Below, piece by piece: positions 14,469-24,338 of a stretch of DNA of 64,000 nt. The notes below the pieces were generated by a model, which was not told the DNA's origin, made no database searches, and worked only from the letters and a program-made list of their open reading frames with translations. The stretch is from WVZH01 sp034430895 (lineage in GTDB: Bacteria; Chloroflexota; Anaerolineae; Anaerolineales; E44-bin32), in contig DAOUDW010000049.1 in assembly GCA_034430895.1 (NCBI GenBank), forward strand, positions 1 to 64,000. Direction: 5' to 3'. The number at the start of each line of letters is the position of its first letter. The first letter of the stretch is position 1. A program made the translations under genes and the position numbers.

Positions 14469-17400
14469 GTGAAGAAGGCATCCAAAAACCTTCCTCGTCA
14501 CGAGGAAAGAGCATTCTGGGTTTCCGCCTTACGTGCGGCTGCCGGTGTGGCGCGCAGAGACCTCGCCAACGAGGCGGATGTCTTCCGCGCACTAACCGAA
14601 GAATTAAGGCGCCTAAAATTGCGAGGTTCCGCTACCTTACTCACAGAAGATGGATTACTCGAAGTCCAATCCCAATCGATGAGTAATGCTGTAAGCCAAA
14701 CGCTACGTCGACTCACCGGACTGGGAATCCGCGGGTACCGCTTCGACCCGAATCAAGTGGATGTGTACAGGCGGGTACTTGAGAGCGGCGAAGCCGTATA
14801 CACAACAGATCGCACGGAACTCGTCAAGCAATTAACCCCGGAACAACTGCACATCTTCGTTCCCCGGATCATGAAGATCATCGGGGAAGTGCCGATAATC
14901 ATTGCCCCACTGATTCTGTCAAATGAACCCATCGGCACGGTCAACGTCAGCGCCTCCTGGTTGGCCGAAGAAGACATCCCCATCGTCTCTGCACTCGCCG
15001 ATCACATCGCCATCTCCCTAGGGCATCTGCGTTCAAGAAACGAGATCCAAGCCGCCTTGAAACGGGAAAACCTTCGCAATGAGGTCGCAGAGGCGATCAC
15101 CAGCGCCCTCGATTTGCCCACCGTTCTGGAAACTACGATCCGTGTTGCCATCGAAGTTACTAACGCCGATGCAGGCGCCATCGGCCTCGTCGAACCCGAC
15201 GGCATGAGCATCAGTTTCCCCCATATTATCGGACTCCCAGATGAAATCCGATTATCGACGGCGCCCGCCGAAACGGGTCTGGTTTGGAAAGTTCTCGAAA
15301 CGCGCAATCCTGTACTCATCGCAGACTATTCAAGCCACCCAGACGCCAATCCAATCTGGGTTAAAGCAGGCGTTCGAAAACTCCTCGGTGTTCCGCTGCT
15401 CATCGGCGAAAAAACCATTGGCGGTTTAGGCCTTTTCATACTTGATGAGGGCCGTTCTTTCGGGAAAGAACAAGCCGACCTGATTCAATCCATCGGAAGT
15501 ATGGCTGCCGTAGCGATCGACAACGCCCGGCTTTACACCAACATTGCCCAGCGAGCGCACGAATCGCAAGCGTTGATTCGAACGGCTCGTTCGATCTCAT
15601 CATCTCTCGATCAAGAGACTGTATTACGTATGATTGCCAAGGAAGCAAAAGGCTTGCTGCACGCGGATTCCAGTCGCATCCACTTGCTCGACAACAAAAC
15701 TGACCACCTGAATTGCATGGTTGCCTTGGGCCCGGACGCGGATGCTGTAACCAGCCTGGTCCTGGAAGTTGGCCAGGGTCTTGTCGGATACGTCGCTGAA
15801 CGTGGCGAATCATTAATTATCAACAACACCGCTAACGACCCGCGCGGCGTGTTGATCCCTGGCACATCGAACGATGACCCGGAGTGCATGCTCGTAACAC
15901 CACTAAGTATCCGCCAGCGGGTTATGGGCACGATGACGGTGCAGCGTGACGGCCTCGAACGCCCCTTTACGAATACCGATTTAGAGCTCCTCAATGCGTT
16001 CGCCACCCAGGCCGCGGTGACCCTGGAAAATGCGCACCTCTTTGGTCAAATCGCAGCACAAGCACAACAACTCGAAGCCGAAGTCGCAGAACGGACGCGC
16101 GATCTATCCCTCTCCGAAGCCCGCTACCGAGCCCTGGTTGAGACCTCACTTGCCGGGATATTTCAAGTAAACCCCACCGGCACGATTACCTATGTCAACC
16201 AGGCCATGGCCGATTTGCTCACTTTCCAGGCGGACGATCTAATCGGTAAAAATATACATGAGATTTTCCCTCCCAACCTTCAGCAACCCATTATGGAACA
16301 GTTCGACAAGAAGGATAAACAACGACATCCAAAACAAGAGATCTTCGATATCGAAATTCCTTCGGAACAAAATCGTCACCTCTCTGTCCTGCTCGCTACC
16401 AGTTTGATCACGGATGTGGATGAAAACCCGCAAGGCGTGAGCGGATTTGTTCTCGATATCTCCAGACAAAAAAATCTAGAGGCCGCTTTACAAGCCGAAC
16501 GAGATCGCCTGAATGTACTGCTTACAAACATCGGTGACGCCGTAATGGTGACGGACATTAACGGAACGATCGAATATGTGAATCCTGGCTGGGAACGATT
16601 GAGCGGGTATTCGAAAGACGAAGCACTCGGCAAGCGGCCCAACATCTTGAAAAGCGGACAACACGACGAGGAATTCTACCGCCAGATGTGGGAGACCATT
16701 CGCGACGGGAAAACGTGGCGTGGTGATGTCGTTAATTGTCATAAAGACGGAACACTCTATGATGCAGCACTAACGATCACACCCGTTTGCAGTGATGCCG
16801 AAGAAGTAATTTCCTTCGTCAGTGTCTTACACGATATCAGCGCACTCAAAGAACTCGATCGGCTGAAATCTCAATTCGTCTCCGATGTTTCGCATGAATT
16901 GCGCACACCACTGACCAATATTCGTCTGTACTTGGATCTCCTTAATACGCGTATTGATGATCCCAACAAGGTTAGAGAATATCTGGAGACTCTACAGCGT
17001 GAAAGCGAGCGCCTGGCAAATCTCATTGACGATCTACTCTCTCTCTCCAGGTTGGATGCAGATGCCGTGCCTTTCGTCCCGGTTGCCCTGGACATCAATG
17101 AGATACTCACATCGCTGGTGATGGATCGTCAAAACCTGGCCGCGAAACGTGGATTGGATCTGCGCATCGAAACGATGAGCAAGATACCCCAGATCACCGG
17201 CGATGCCCGATTGCTGACTCAAGTGTTCACCAATTTACTAACCAACGCCATGAACTACACACCCGACGGTGGAAGCATCACTTTACGAGCGAGGAAAAGG
17301 CGTGAATCGGGAGACAATTGGGTCGTTGCCGAGGTGGACGATACCGGTCTCGGCATCTCGCCCGAAGAACAAAAGATGATCTTCCGACGTTTCTTCCGCG

Positions 17401-17564
17401 GCTCAGCAAGTAAAACAACTGGCGCACCCGGCACAGGACTGGGCCTATCAATTTGCATGGAAATTTTAGAACGCCATGGGGGACGAATTACCGTGGAAAG
17501 TGAGGGGGCTCCAGGGGAAGGCTCCTGCTTCTCGGTCTGGCTGCCGTTGAATACAAATCATTGA
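14469..17564 (+). CDS. multi-GAF, double-PAS sensor histidine kinase
   Basis: 1031-aa soluble sensor kinase with no membrane segment. Three GAF domains span roughly residues 40-190, 205-355 and 365-530 (for example VGQGLVGYVAERGESLIINN in the third). Two PAS domains follow near 555-670 and 680-800 (ALVETSLAGIFQVNP; ITDVDENPQGVSGFV; NIGDAVMVTDINGTIEYVNP). The phosphorylated His is in FVSDVSHELRTPL near residue 808. The ATPase domain shows NLLTNAMNYTPDGG, DDTGLGISPEE and GTGLGLSICMEIL. The GTG start follows AGAGGGGAACC. No response regulator is adjacent, so its partner is elsewhere. Ligands could be small molecules or redox cofactors; not predictable. Confidence 0.93.
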   Translation: MKKASKNLPRHEERAFWVSALRAAAGVARRDLANEADVFRALTEELRRLKLRGSATLLTEDGLLEVQSQSMSNAVSQTLRRLTGLGIRGYRFDPNQVDVYRRVLESGEAVYTTDRTELVKQLTPEQLHIFVPRIMKIIGEVPIIIAPLILSNEPIGTVNVSASWLAEEDIPIVSALADHIAISLGHLRSRNEIQAALKRENLRNEVAEAITSALDLPTVLETTIRVAIEVTNADAGAIGLVEPDGMSISFPHIIGLPDEIRLSTAPAETGLVWKVLETRNPVLIADYSSHPDANPIWVKAGVRKLLGVPLLIGEKTIGGLGLFILDEGRSFGKEQADLIQSIGSMAAVAIDNARLYTNIAQRAHESQALIRTARSISSSLDQETVLRMIAKEAKGLLHADSSRIHLLDNKTDHLNCMVALGPDADAVTSLVLEVGQGLVGYVAERGESLIINNTANDPRGVLIPGTSNDDPECMLVTPLSIRQRVMGTMTVQRDGLERPFTNTDLELLNAFATQAAVTLENAHLFGQIAAQAQQLEAEVAERTRDLSLSEARYRALVETSLAGIFQVNPTGTITYVNQAMADLLTFQADDLIGKNIHEIFPPNLQQPIMEQFDKKDKQRHPKQEIFDIEIPSEQNRHLSVLLATSLITDVDENPQGVSGFVLDISRQKNLEAALQAERDRLNVLLTNIGDAVMVTDINGTIEYVNPGWERLSGYSKDEALGKRPNILKSGQHDEEFYRQMWETIRDGKTWRGDVVNCHKDGTLYDAALTITPVCSDAEEVISFVSVLHDISALKELDRLKSQFVSDVSHELRTPLTNIRLYLDLLNTRIDDPNKVREYLETLQRESERLANLIDDLLSLSRLDADAVPFVPVALDINEILTSLVMDRQNLAAKRGLDLRIETMSKIPQITGDARLLTQVFTNLLTNAMNYTPDGGSITLRARKRRESGDNWVVAEVDDTGLGISPEEQKMIFRRFFRGSASKTTGAPGTGLGLSICMEILERHGGRITVESEGAPGEGSCFSVWLPLNTNH

Positions 17565-17573
17565 ACCATCACA

Positions 17574-18590
17574 TCAAGATTCAACAATCTCTTTTAACGA
17601 CGTTTGGGCCATCTCAGCTTCAATCGTATCATTCCAGGCTTGTTCAGCGGAGCGGAACCGCGCACCCAACTGCGCTTCCGCCTTTGCCGAGCTGTAGCGG
17701 AAAGAAACAAAACTGCTGCGGACGACCTCCGGCGAGATGAATGCCGGCTTTCCGGCTAGCCGCAGGAGTGGAGCAATGAGCGCAGCTTGTGCCAGCGCAA
17801 TGGACTTGGGCAGCCAGATGAAGGGTGGTGCTCGGTTGGCAGCATCTCCCCATACTTCCATCATCCTTCGGAGCGTTATCATCTCCCCCCCGATGAAGTA
17901 AAGTTCCCCGATTTTTCCTTTCTCGCCCGACAAGATTAAGGACTCAGCCACATCCTCAACATGACCAAACGTGAACCAACTCTCCGCGCCCCAGGTGATC
18001 GGTGGTAATAAACCCCGTATAAAAAGCCTTGCCAACTGCCCAAAAGCTGAGTGGTCTCCTAGCCCAACGACCTGCGCGGGACAAGCGATGACTACGGGCT
18101 CACCAGCCGCTCGGTGACGCAAGCCAACCGCATGCGCTTCACTTTTGGTGTATTCGTAGTAACTGAGGTGTTCTGCAGTACGCGTAAATCCTTCATCCGC
18201 AACTTCCCCACCCGTGTCCCCAAACGCCGTGGTGGATGAAGTGTAGATGGATTTACCTACGCCGTGCGAGGCGGCCATCGTCAATGCATTTTCCGTTCCC
18301 TCCACATTGACCGCCCACATCCGTCTTCTCATCCGAGGCGAGATACCCAACTCATACCAACCGGCGTTATGGAAGAACAGGTCGGGCTGGGTGACGGTAA
18401 ACGCCGCGTCCAGCGAAGCACGATCCGTCACATCGCCCAGCACCAGGCTGGCTCCCTGCCCAGCGAGATCTCGCGCCGCCTCCGAGTCTGGCTTGCGTAC
18501 GATTAACGTCACCTCCCAGCCGCGTTGGAGCGCCTTATGCGTCAAATGTTTCCCGATGAACCCTGTACCGCCAGAGATCAATACACGCAT
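17574..18590 (-). CDS. NAD-dependent epimerase/dehydratase family protein
   Basis: 338-aa extended SDR enzyme. The Rossmann motif GGTGFIGKHL begins at residue 7, the TSSTTAFGD segment carries the catalytic Ser/Thr, and the YxxxK is YEYTK near residue 148. The C-terminal half (SPEVVRSSFVSFRYSSAKAEAQLG) resembles 3-beta-hydroxysteroid dehydrogenase/dihydroflavonol reductase-like members. It is convergent with the GAF/PAS kinase, 9 bases apart, and stands alone. It is a paralogue-like relative of the reductase at 4261 but clearly not a recent copy. Substrate unknown. Confidence 0.8.
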   Translation of the reverse strand: MRVLISGGTGFIGKHLTHKALQRGWEVTLIVRKPDSEAARDLAGQGASLVLGDVTDRASLDAAFTVTQPDLFFHNAGWYELGISPRMRRRMWAVNVEGTENALTMAASHGVGKSIYTSSTTAFGDTGGEVADEGFTRTAEHLSYYEYTKSEAHAVGLRHRAAGEPVVIACPAQVVGLGDHSAFGQLARLFIRGLLPPITWGAESWFTFGHVEDVAESLILSGEKGKIGELYFIGGEMITLRRMMEVWGDAANRAPPFIWLPKSIALAQAALIAPLLRLAGKPAFISPEVVRSSFVSFRYSSAKAEAQLGARFRSAEQAWNDTIEAEMAQTSLKEIVES

Positions 18591-18674
18591 GCGCGTTAAT
18601 CCTCACGTTCCTTTAAAAAAATCAAGATTTTGCCAACAACGATTGTAGAACAACGCGGACACCTCTCCAATCTT

Positions 18675-20804
18675 CTACCACGCATCTCGGGGCAGCGACA
18701 AGACCACGCGCGTGAAAACCCCTGGAGCACTTTCGATCGAGAGTGACCCACCGATCACCGCCATCATCGTCCCGTGAAAGGCCAATCCCTGACCACTGCC
18801 TTTCTGGTCGGTGTCCATTTCGACAATACCTGTGCCGTCATCCTCGATCAAGATCTCCAATCCATCCGGACAAGTGATCGTTACAAGGAGATTGAGTTCA
18901 CCTTCGCCATCAGGTCCACGACCATGTTTGACCGCATTACGGATCGCCTCCCGCCCGGCAAAATAAAGCACCTCGGAAATGAGCGCGGGAATATTGGCGA
19001 CTTCCGTCTCAACCTCTGCGCCAACATTCCAGGTGACGCGATCAAACGCGTGTTGAAACTCATCATCCAGCACTCGCCGCAAGGCACCGATCAAACCCAT
19101 CCTCGACACTTCAGGCGCTGTTGTCGAACGTATCTCGCGCAACATGTCCGCAATCTGACGATGAACCTCTCCGAGCGTTTCAATCGCCCGCGACTTTGCC
19201 GTTTCACCATCAATCTGCTCGCTGCGTAAAGTCAACATCGCCGTATGCAAGCGAGGCAGCAGTTCATCGTGAAGCACCCGTCGCGTTTGTTGATCGATTA
19301 CCTGGCTTTCGGCAAGGCGCTGTCGCTGCAGCATCATTAAGCGACTCGCCATTTCCGCACTCGCCCAAACGTCAATCAAACGCTCCCCGATCGTGCGAGC
19401 GATCTCGATCTCTTCCTGGGTGTACAAGCCGCCGTCGCGCTTTGCCCCCAAAAACAACACCCCGATCAATCCAAGTTCACTCCACAAGGGCACTGCGATA
19501 TTGGCGCCTCCGTATTGATCCGGATCGAGTGCGAGCCAAATCACTTCCGGCGTATTGAAGTGATCCTTGATTTCCACGAGGGAAGGAAAAATCACCTCGG
19601 ATTGCGCCGGATAACTTAATGGCGGTCCGGTGAAAGGCGACAACGGACCCAACGCCGCCAGATATGCCACGCTGGCTTCCAAAACGTCCTCACAAAGGCC
19701 ATTGAACGGCGTCTCGACATCGATATCCGCTGACAATGTTTTCGACGATCGTAAGAGTTGATCGTAGAGACGCTGACTGACGACGAGCGGCCGCAGCTGC
19801 TGCATGTAGCGCTCCCGCTCGACGTACGATCGCCAGCTGATCCCGGCATAAAAAACCGTCATCATGATCGTTGCCAACAGCAAGCTGAATATCGGACGGA
19901 ACTGCATAGTGATGCTCCAACCCAATAAGGTTCCGTAACCTGCCGCCAGTCCGATGGTTTGCTGCCAGTAACGGCGAAGCCCCCGTCGGGGCAGGATCTT
20001 TCCGGTAAAAACCTCGTAAGACACAATCGCCTGTCCTGTGAGTACGACCGCCAGACCGATCAACGAAGCGATGCAGAAATCCAACCACGCCAGGGGCACC
20101 GCCATATCCACGCGGAAGATGTCGCCTCCGATTCCCAACAGCAAGACAGCCATTACCCAAACAACGATCAGGCTGACGATGAGCAATACGATCGATGCGG
20201 CCGCCAACCAGGGTCGCGCCCTGCTGCGAGCGATAGCACCCATGACGCGACCCGTCGGCCCGGGCCGACGCAAGACGTCCAGGGAAAGCCCGATACATAA
20301 AACGAGATTCACGGGGTAGACGAGAAGCAGCATCGGAGGACTATCTACGTGCCCAGCTGTATATCGATTGCCGAATAAAGCGTGTGAGAACGTGGGTAAT
20401 GGGTTGGCGAAAATGAAAATGACGCCGGTTGCCACTGTCAACAATACGGCCACGGGCAACCAGAAACGATGTCGGTTGTGTAAGGGGGTATCGACCTCAT
20501 CCCAATAGCCCGTATACCAGAGCATGATGACATACCAGGCAAACGGCAGTGCGACAACGGGGATCCAGCTCAACTGCCACCACAAAGCGACACTTTGGCC
20601 GAATAAATTAAAGCCCAAACCAAAGATCGCCGAGTGCCCCAGGAAGAAAACACCGCCGGTTAACAATCCGCATCCAACAACCCAAACCCCCAATCTCCGG
20701 CGTTCTGCATTGAGTAAAACCGCCAATCCCAACCACACCAAGATGATTGTGTTGAAAAGGGAAACGGCCAATACGGCCCAATCCAGCGCGAATTCACCGG
20801 TCAT
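18675..20804 (-). CDS. membrane sensor histidine kinase with GAF domain
   Basis: 709-aa kinase. About nine membrane segments fill residues 1-330, followed by a GAF domain (about 380-490; NIAVPLWSELGLIGVLFLGA), a dimerisation helix with the probable phospho-His in TRRVLHDELLPRLHTAML, and an ATPase domain with FAGREAIRNAVKHGRG, LIEDDGTGIVEMD and GSGQGLAFHGTMMAVIGG. The HDE motif and ATPase type are those of NarX/LiaS-like kinases. The open frame begins at a TTG (20822) without a site; GGAGACG precedes the ATG at 20804. It is the last gene of a response regulator-membrane protein-kinase operon, so the regulator at 21894 is the expected partner. Confidence 0.88.
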   Translation of the reverse strand: MTGEFALDWAVLAVSLFNTIILVWLGLAVLLNAERRRLGVWVVGCGLLTGGVFFLGHSAIFGLGFNLFGQSVALWWQLSWIPVVALPFAWYVIMLWYTGYWDEVDTPLHNRHRFWLPVAVLLTVATGVIFIFANPLPTFSHALFGNRYTAGHVDSPPMLLLVYPVNLVLCIGLSLDVLRRPGPTGRVMGAIARSRARPWLAAASIVLLIVSLIVVWVMAVLLLGIGGDIFRVDMAVPLAWLDFCIASLIGLAVVLTGQAIVSYEVFTGKILPRRGLRRYWQQTIGLAAGYGTLLGWSITMQFRPIFSLLLATIMMTVFYAGISWRSYVERERYMQQLRPLVVSQRLYDQLLRSSKTLSADIDVETPFNGLCEDVLEASVAYLAALGPLSPFTGPPLSYPAQSEVIFPSLVEIKDHFNTPEVIWLALDPDQYGGANIAVPLWSELGLIGVLFLGAKRDGGLYTQEEIEIARTIGERLIDVWASAEMASRLMMLQRQRLAESQVIDQQTRRVLHDELLPRLHTAMLTLRSEQIDGETAKSRAIETLGEVHRQIADMLREIRSTTAPEVSRMGLIGALRRVLDDEFQHAFDRVTWNVGAEVETEVANIPALISEVLYFAGREAIRNAVKHGRGPDGEGELNLLVTITCPDGLEILIEDDGTGIVEMDTDQKGSGQGLAFHGTMMAVIGGSLSIESAPGVFTRVVLSLPRDAW

Positions 20805-20883
20805 CGGATCGATCGTCTCCAATTACCGTTCAGGACTTGTGACGGTGAGAATGCCATCGGGAAAACCGCACCCATGTTACATA

Positions 20884-21831
20884 TCAACTATCATGCTCCA
20901 TCTGTATTCGCGAAAAATCCCGATGCGACCGAATGAAAACGATCAGCGCCAGCAGCATCGGCATCAGAATCACAATCAGCATATGGACGCTCTCGATCGG
21001 TACGTTTTTCAGCGCCGCATACTCCTTTGCGGGAAAATCTACCAAACCGATCATCTCCTGGAAGTTCACTTTTAACAACGTCAAGATGGTCGACACACCC
21101 ATGAAGACGAGATACAAAATGGAGCCCCACCACGCCCACATTCTACGTGCAAACACACCCACCGATAGAAGCACCAATCCCAGAATCACAAAGGCCGAGA
21201 GGGTGAATCCGTCCATCGCCACGAGAAAGGAACCCATAAAGGGAACCAGGCCGTTGAACAGAATTGGCAGGTGATGAACGAGCACGAAGAAGGTGAGCAG
21301 AATCCCATGCACAAGTATGGAGAGTGGAATTTTATCCAGCCTAGTTCGAATTGCATCATGCGAATCGAACGCCGCTCTGACGTCAGCTCGACGATAGAAA
21401 TACAGCAAACCTGCAGGAGCAATGGGATAGAGCATCACACACACCAACCCCAACAACGGCAACACACTCGTGGATAGCGGTTTTGCCTGCAGCAATACGA
21501 GTACGAAGAAAACCACCAGCGGAACACCGACCACCATCCAGCACCACAACAACGCCTCAACAAGTGCCCGCGCCCAGCCTCTCAGGGTGAGATGTCCATA
21601 ACCCAGGGGTACGAAAACCGCCGCGATGAGGTAGTAGCCCGCAATTTGCACGGCCACATTCGCGAACATCAAGGAGCCAAATCCAAAACCCGGGTAATGA
21701 AAACGCCCTCCCGATCCGAACAGATAGAAACAGTACATCTCGATCGGCCCCATCACGGCTGCGACAATGCCGATGACGAGAAAAATCACGCCGATCCCTT
21801 TTATCAATAGAACCAACTTTGATGTCTTCAT
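20884..21831 (-). CDS. polytopic membrane protein of the two-component operon
   Basis: 315-aa protein with about eight membrane segments (LVLLIKGIGVIFLVIGIVAA; WCWMVVGVPLVVFFVLVLLQ; LSILVHGILLTFFVLVHHL; SVHMLIVILMPMLLALIVFI). A hydrophilic loop (RRADVRAAFDSHDAIRTRLD) sits in the middle. I do not recognise a family. It lies 62 bases downstream of the response regulator and 79 bases upstream of the kinase, all on the minus strand, so it may be an accessory sensor or the regulated output. The start is the ATG at 21831; no clear Shine-Dalgarno is seen. Confidence 0.7.
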   Translation of the reverse strand: MKTSKLVLLIKGIGVIFLVIGIVAAVMGPIEMYCFYLFGSGGRFHYPGFGFGSLMFANVAVQIAGYYLIAAVFVPLGYGHLTLRGWARALVEALLWCWMVVGVPLVVFFVLVLLQAKPLSTSVLPLLGLVCVMLYPIAPAGLLYFYRRADVRAAFDSHDAIRTRLDKIPLSILVHGILLTFFVLVHHLPILFNGLVPFMGSFLVAMDGFTLSAFVILGLVLLSVGVFARRMWAWWGSILYLVFMGVSTILTLLKVNFQEMIGLVDFPAKEYAALKNVPIESVHMLIVILMPMLLALIVFIRSHRDFSRIQMEHDS

Positions 21832-21893
21832 TCGATTCGTCAATCTACTGCGTCTCCGTCACACGAGTAACTGAACATCGGCAATTCCATGCC

Positions 21894-22658
21894 TTAGGAT
21901 TCATCCGTCAACGGCACCCACTCCCCCTTACGATTGGCGACCTTGAGGACGCCCTCGGAATCCCAGATGATGAGCTGTTCGCGCTGATAGATTATTGCCG
22001 CACGCGTCCTGGCGACCTTCTCGTCCGTAGCCGTCTCGACCAAACCCCAGGCGGTGTAAATTGCCCCGTTGATACGACTGACCGTGCGCTTATCGCGAAA
22101 GCCAAGTCGTCCTGCAATTTGCTCGTTGGTCAAACCTTGCGACAACATCCGTGCAACGTCCTGTTCGATAGGTTCCAGTAATGCGATTGGCGATTGTTCG
22201 TCCTTGTGACGCACTTCTTCGACGCGCGAAACGATCTCCGGATCGATGAAACTTCGTCCCGATATCGCGTCTTGCAGCAGTGGGATGATCATCTCTGGGA
22301 GTAAAAAGTTCGATTTGCGCACATAGGCGTAATGGCTCAGGATGCCCGAGCGCCGGAAATCACGATAGTAAGCATCTTCATCTTGTATCGAGTAGAAGAC
22401 AACCGGTAAGCGCGGATATTCACGCCGAATGGCTACGGCGGCCTGGATCCCGTTCATCTCACCCGCCAATTGTACGTCCATCAAAACCGCATCGGGCGGC
22501 TCGTCCAGGCATCGTTCGACGGCACGCTCTCCGGATTCGGCTTCCGCCACGACGCTGACTGTCCCGGAATCATCCAACCCCTCACGAAGCGCTTCGCGCA
22601 GCGTTTCATTGTCCTCCACTAAGACAAGCTTCATCCGCGTTGTGCGATCATCCGCCAT
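21894..22658 (-). CDS. response regulator with LuxR-like DNA-binding domain
   Basis: 254-aa regulator. The receiver domain (residues 9-130) has the acidic pair in LVLVEDNE, the phosphorylated Asp in AVLMDVQL, and the conserved Lys in YAYVRKSNF. The output domain has LLSQGLTNEQIAGRLGF-type spacing (QDVARMLSQGLTNEQIAGRL), resembling LuxR helix-turn-helix proteins but with an unusual DKRTVSRINGAIYTAWGL second helix. About 30 extra residues at the end (IIWDSEGVLKVANRKGEW) look like a small beta structure. TGGAGTAG precedes the ATG at 22658. The kinase two genes downstream is its likely partner. Confidence 0.85.
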   Translation of the reverse strand: MADDRTTRMKLVLVEDNETLREALREGLDDSGTVSVVAEAESGERAVERCLDEPPDAVLMDVQLAGEMNGIQAAVAIRREYPRLPVVFYSIQDEDAYYRDFRRSGILSHYAYVRKSNFLLPEMIIPLLQDAISGRSFIDPEIVSRVEEVRHKDEQSPIALLEPIEQDVARMLSQGLTNEQIAGRLGFRDKRTVSRINGAIYTAWGLVETATDEKVARTRAAIIYQREQLIIWDSEGVLKVANRKGEWVPLTDES

Positions 22659-22822
22659 TTCTACTCCATTCAACCACGATCTTGCCGTTTCGATTGGATT
22701 CTCAGGCCTCGACGCATGCCTGTCAAGCACCTAGATGCGCGCAAGCGTGGACGTAAAGGGTGGAAGCCAGAAGGTTTGAAGATGTACCCTACATGAGAAC
22801 AAACACGACCAGAGGAGCTTCC

Positions 22823-23515
22823 ATGCAAAACGTCAAACGCTGGGTAATCGTGATCCTCTTCGCCGCTGCTTTCGCCTGGGTTGAAGCGGCTGCGGTGACC
22901 TACCTGCGCGTGCACATCGGTCGCGTCGAACCCTACCAGGCCGACCCACTTCCCATCACAGGCACACTCGGACAGATCGAATTGGTTCGCGAGCTGGCCA
23001 CGTTAATCATGCTGCTTTCGATCGGCTACCTGGCCGGCCGCGACCGCCGCACCCGGCTCGCATATGCCATCCTGGCCTTCGGCGTCTGGGATATCTTCTA
23101 TTACCTGTTTCTCCGCATACAGCTCGGCTGGCCACGGACACTTATCGATTGGGATGTGCTCTTCCTGCTGCCGCTGCCCTGGTGGGGACCTGTAATCGCA
23201 CCGATGATCATCGCTGTGATCCTGGTCTTCGCCAGCTCCCTGATCGCCCTGTTCGATAGAACGGACTTCCAACTCTGTCCCACTTCGAAGGCCTGGCTGC
23301 TCTTCATCCCGGGAGCGATTCTGGCATTGATCGTCTTCATGCAGGATGCCCTGCGGGCCCTGCCCCACGGTGAGGAAGCGGTCAGAGCGGCGCTGCCCAC
23401 CTCGTTCGCCTGGCCGTTCTTCGGTTTGGCGCTGCTGCTCATGTCCGCACCCATCGTGGACCTGCTCATGCAGATCCGCAACGCCGGATCTTCATCACCC
23501 CCCAGAGCGGCGTGA
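22823..23515 (+). CDS. polytopic membrane protein
   Basis: 230-aa protein with about six membrane segments (WVIVILFAAAFAWVEAAAVT; LATLIMLLSIGYLAG; ILAFGVWDIFYYLFLR; VIAPMIIAVILVFASSLIALF and two more). The pattern FGVWDIFYYLFLRIQLGWP resembles conserved uncharacterised membrane proteins. AGAGGAGCTTCC precedes the ATG at 22823. The TGA stop overlaps a GTG in the frame of the following prenyltransferase, so both genes are probably on one message. Divergent from the response regulator at 22658. Confidence 0.75.
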   Translation: MQNVKRWVIVILFAAAFAWVEAAAVTYLRVHIGRVEPYQADPLPITGTLGQIELVRELATLIMLLSIGYLAGRDRRTRLAYAILAFGVWDIFYYLFLRIQLGWPRTLIDWDVLFLLPLPWWGPVIAPMIIAVILVFASSLIALFDRTDFQLCPTSKAWLLFIPGAILALIVFMQDALRALPHGEEAVRAALPTSFAWPFFGLALLLMSAPIVDLLMQIRNAGSSSPPRAA

Positions 23516-23532
23516 ACGATAAGGGAAAACAA

Positions 23533-24255
23533 ATGGTCGACACACTGACGGAAGACACTAGACTAATCCACACGCCCATCCGAACCTTACCCCAACACAT
23601 CGGCATCATCATGGATGGCAACGGACGCTGGGCGCGCTCCCGTGGTCTGCCGCGGCACGCCGGACACCGCGCCGGCGTCGAGAATCTGCGCCGCATCATC
23701 CGGGCTGTGGCCGAAACCGGCATCCCCCATCTCTCGATCTACGCCTTTTCCACGGAAAATTGGAAACGCCCCAGGGGAGAAGTCAAACGTTTGATCGCCC
23801 TCATCGACCGCTCGCTGCGACGCGAGCTGCCCGAACTCCATCAGGAAGGCGTTCAACTACGTCATCTGGGCAGCCTGGATGGTCTGCCGCGTTCCACGCA
23901 GCGCAACGTGCGGAAAGCGATCGAACTCACCCGCGACAACCGCAACCTGATCCTCAACATTGCCTTCAACTACGGCGGTCGCGCGGAGCTTGCCAATGCC
24001 ATTCGGCAGATCCTGCAGGAAGGAGTTCCCGTACATTCCATTTCCGAGACGCTCGTCGAACGGCACTTATATACCAGCGGGCAGCCCCATCCGGATTTGA
24101 TCATACGCACAGCGGGAGAGAAGCGTCTCTCCAATTTCTTACTCTGGCAGAGCGCAGGTGCCATGTTATACGCCACCAGAGCGTACTGGCCGGATTTCGA
24201 TGAAGATAAACTCCATCGGGCATTAACATATTACGCGGGTTCTACCAGGGAGTGA
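23533..24255 (+). CDS. isoprenyl (cis-prenyl) transferase, UppS-like with altered metal-site residue
   Basis: 240-aa cis-prenyltransferase of the undecaprenyl diphosphate synthase family, which extends farnesyl diphosphate with isopentenyl units for cell-wall lipid carriers. Visible are HIGIIMDGNGRWARSRG with the catalytic Asp, IYAFSTENWKRP, LNIAFNYGGRAEL and PDLIIRTAGEKRLSNFLLWQ. In typical UppS the next part is AYAEL, whose Glu (E213 in E. coli) helps bind Mg2+; here it reads SAGAMLY, so that Glu appears to be Met. RTSGE is RTAGE. It may be a divergent paralogue with a different product length. AAGGG precedes the ATG at 23533; a GTG at 23512 is the alternative start. Confidence 0.88.
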   Translation: MVDTLTEDTRLIHTPIRTLPQHIGIIMDGNGRWARSRGLPRHAGHRAGVENLRRIIRAVAETGIPHLSIYAFSTENWKRPRGEVKRLIALIDRSLRRELPELHQEGVQLRHLGSLDGLPRSTQRNVRKAIELTRDNRNLILNIAFNYGGRAELANAIRQILQEGVPVHSISETLVERHLYTSGQPHPDLIIRTAGEKRLSNFLLWQSAGAMLYATRAYWPDFDEDKLHRALTYYAGSTRE

Positions 24256-24338
24256 GACATCGCAATACATAATTCGTTTTTTAACATGTATTACATATCT
24301 CAAAAGCAAAATATTTTTCCAAGCAGGTTCAGGAATTC

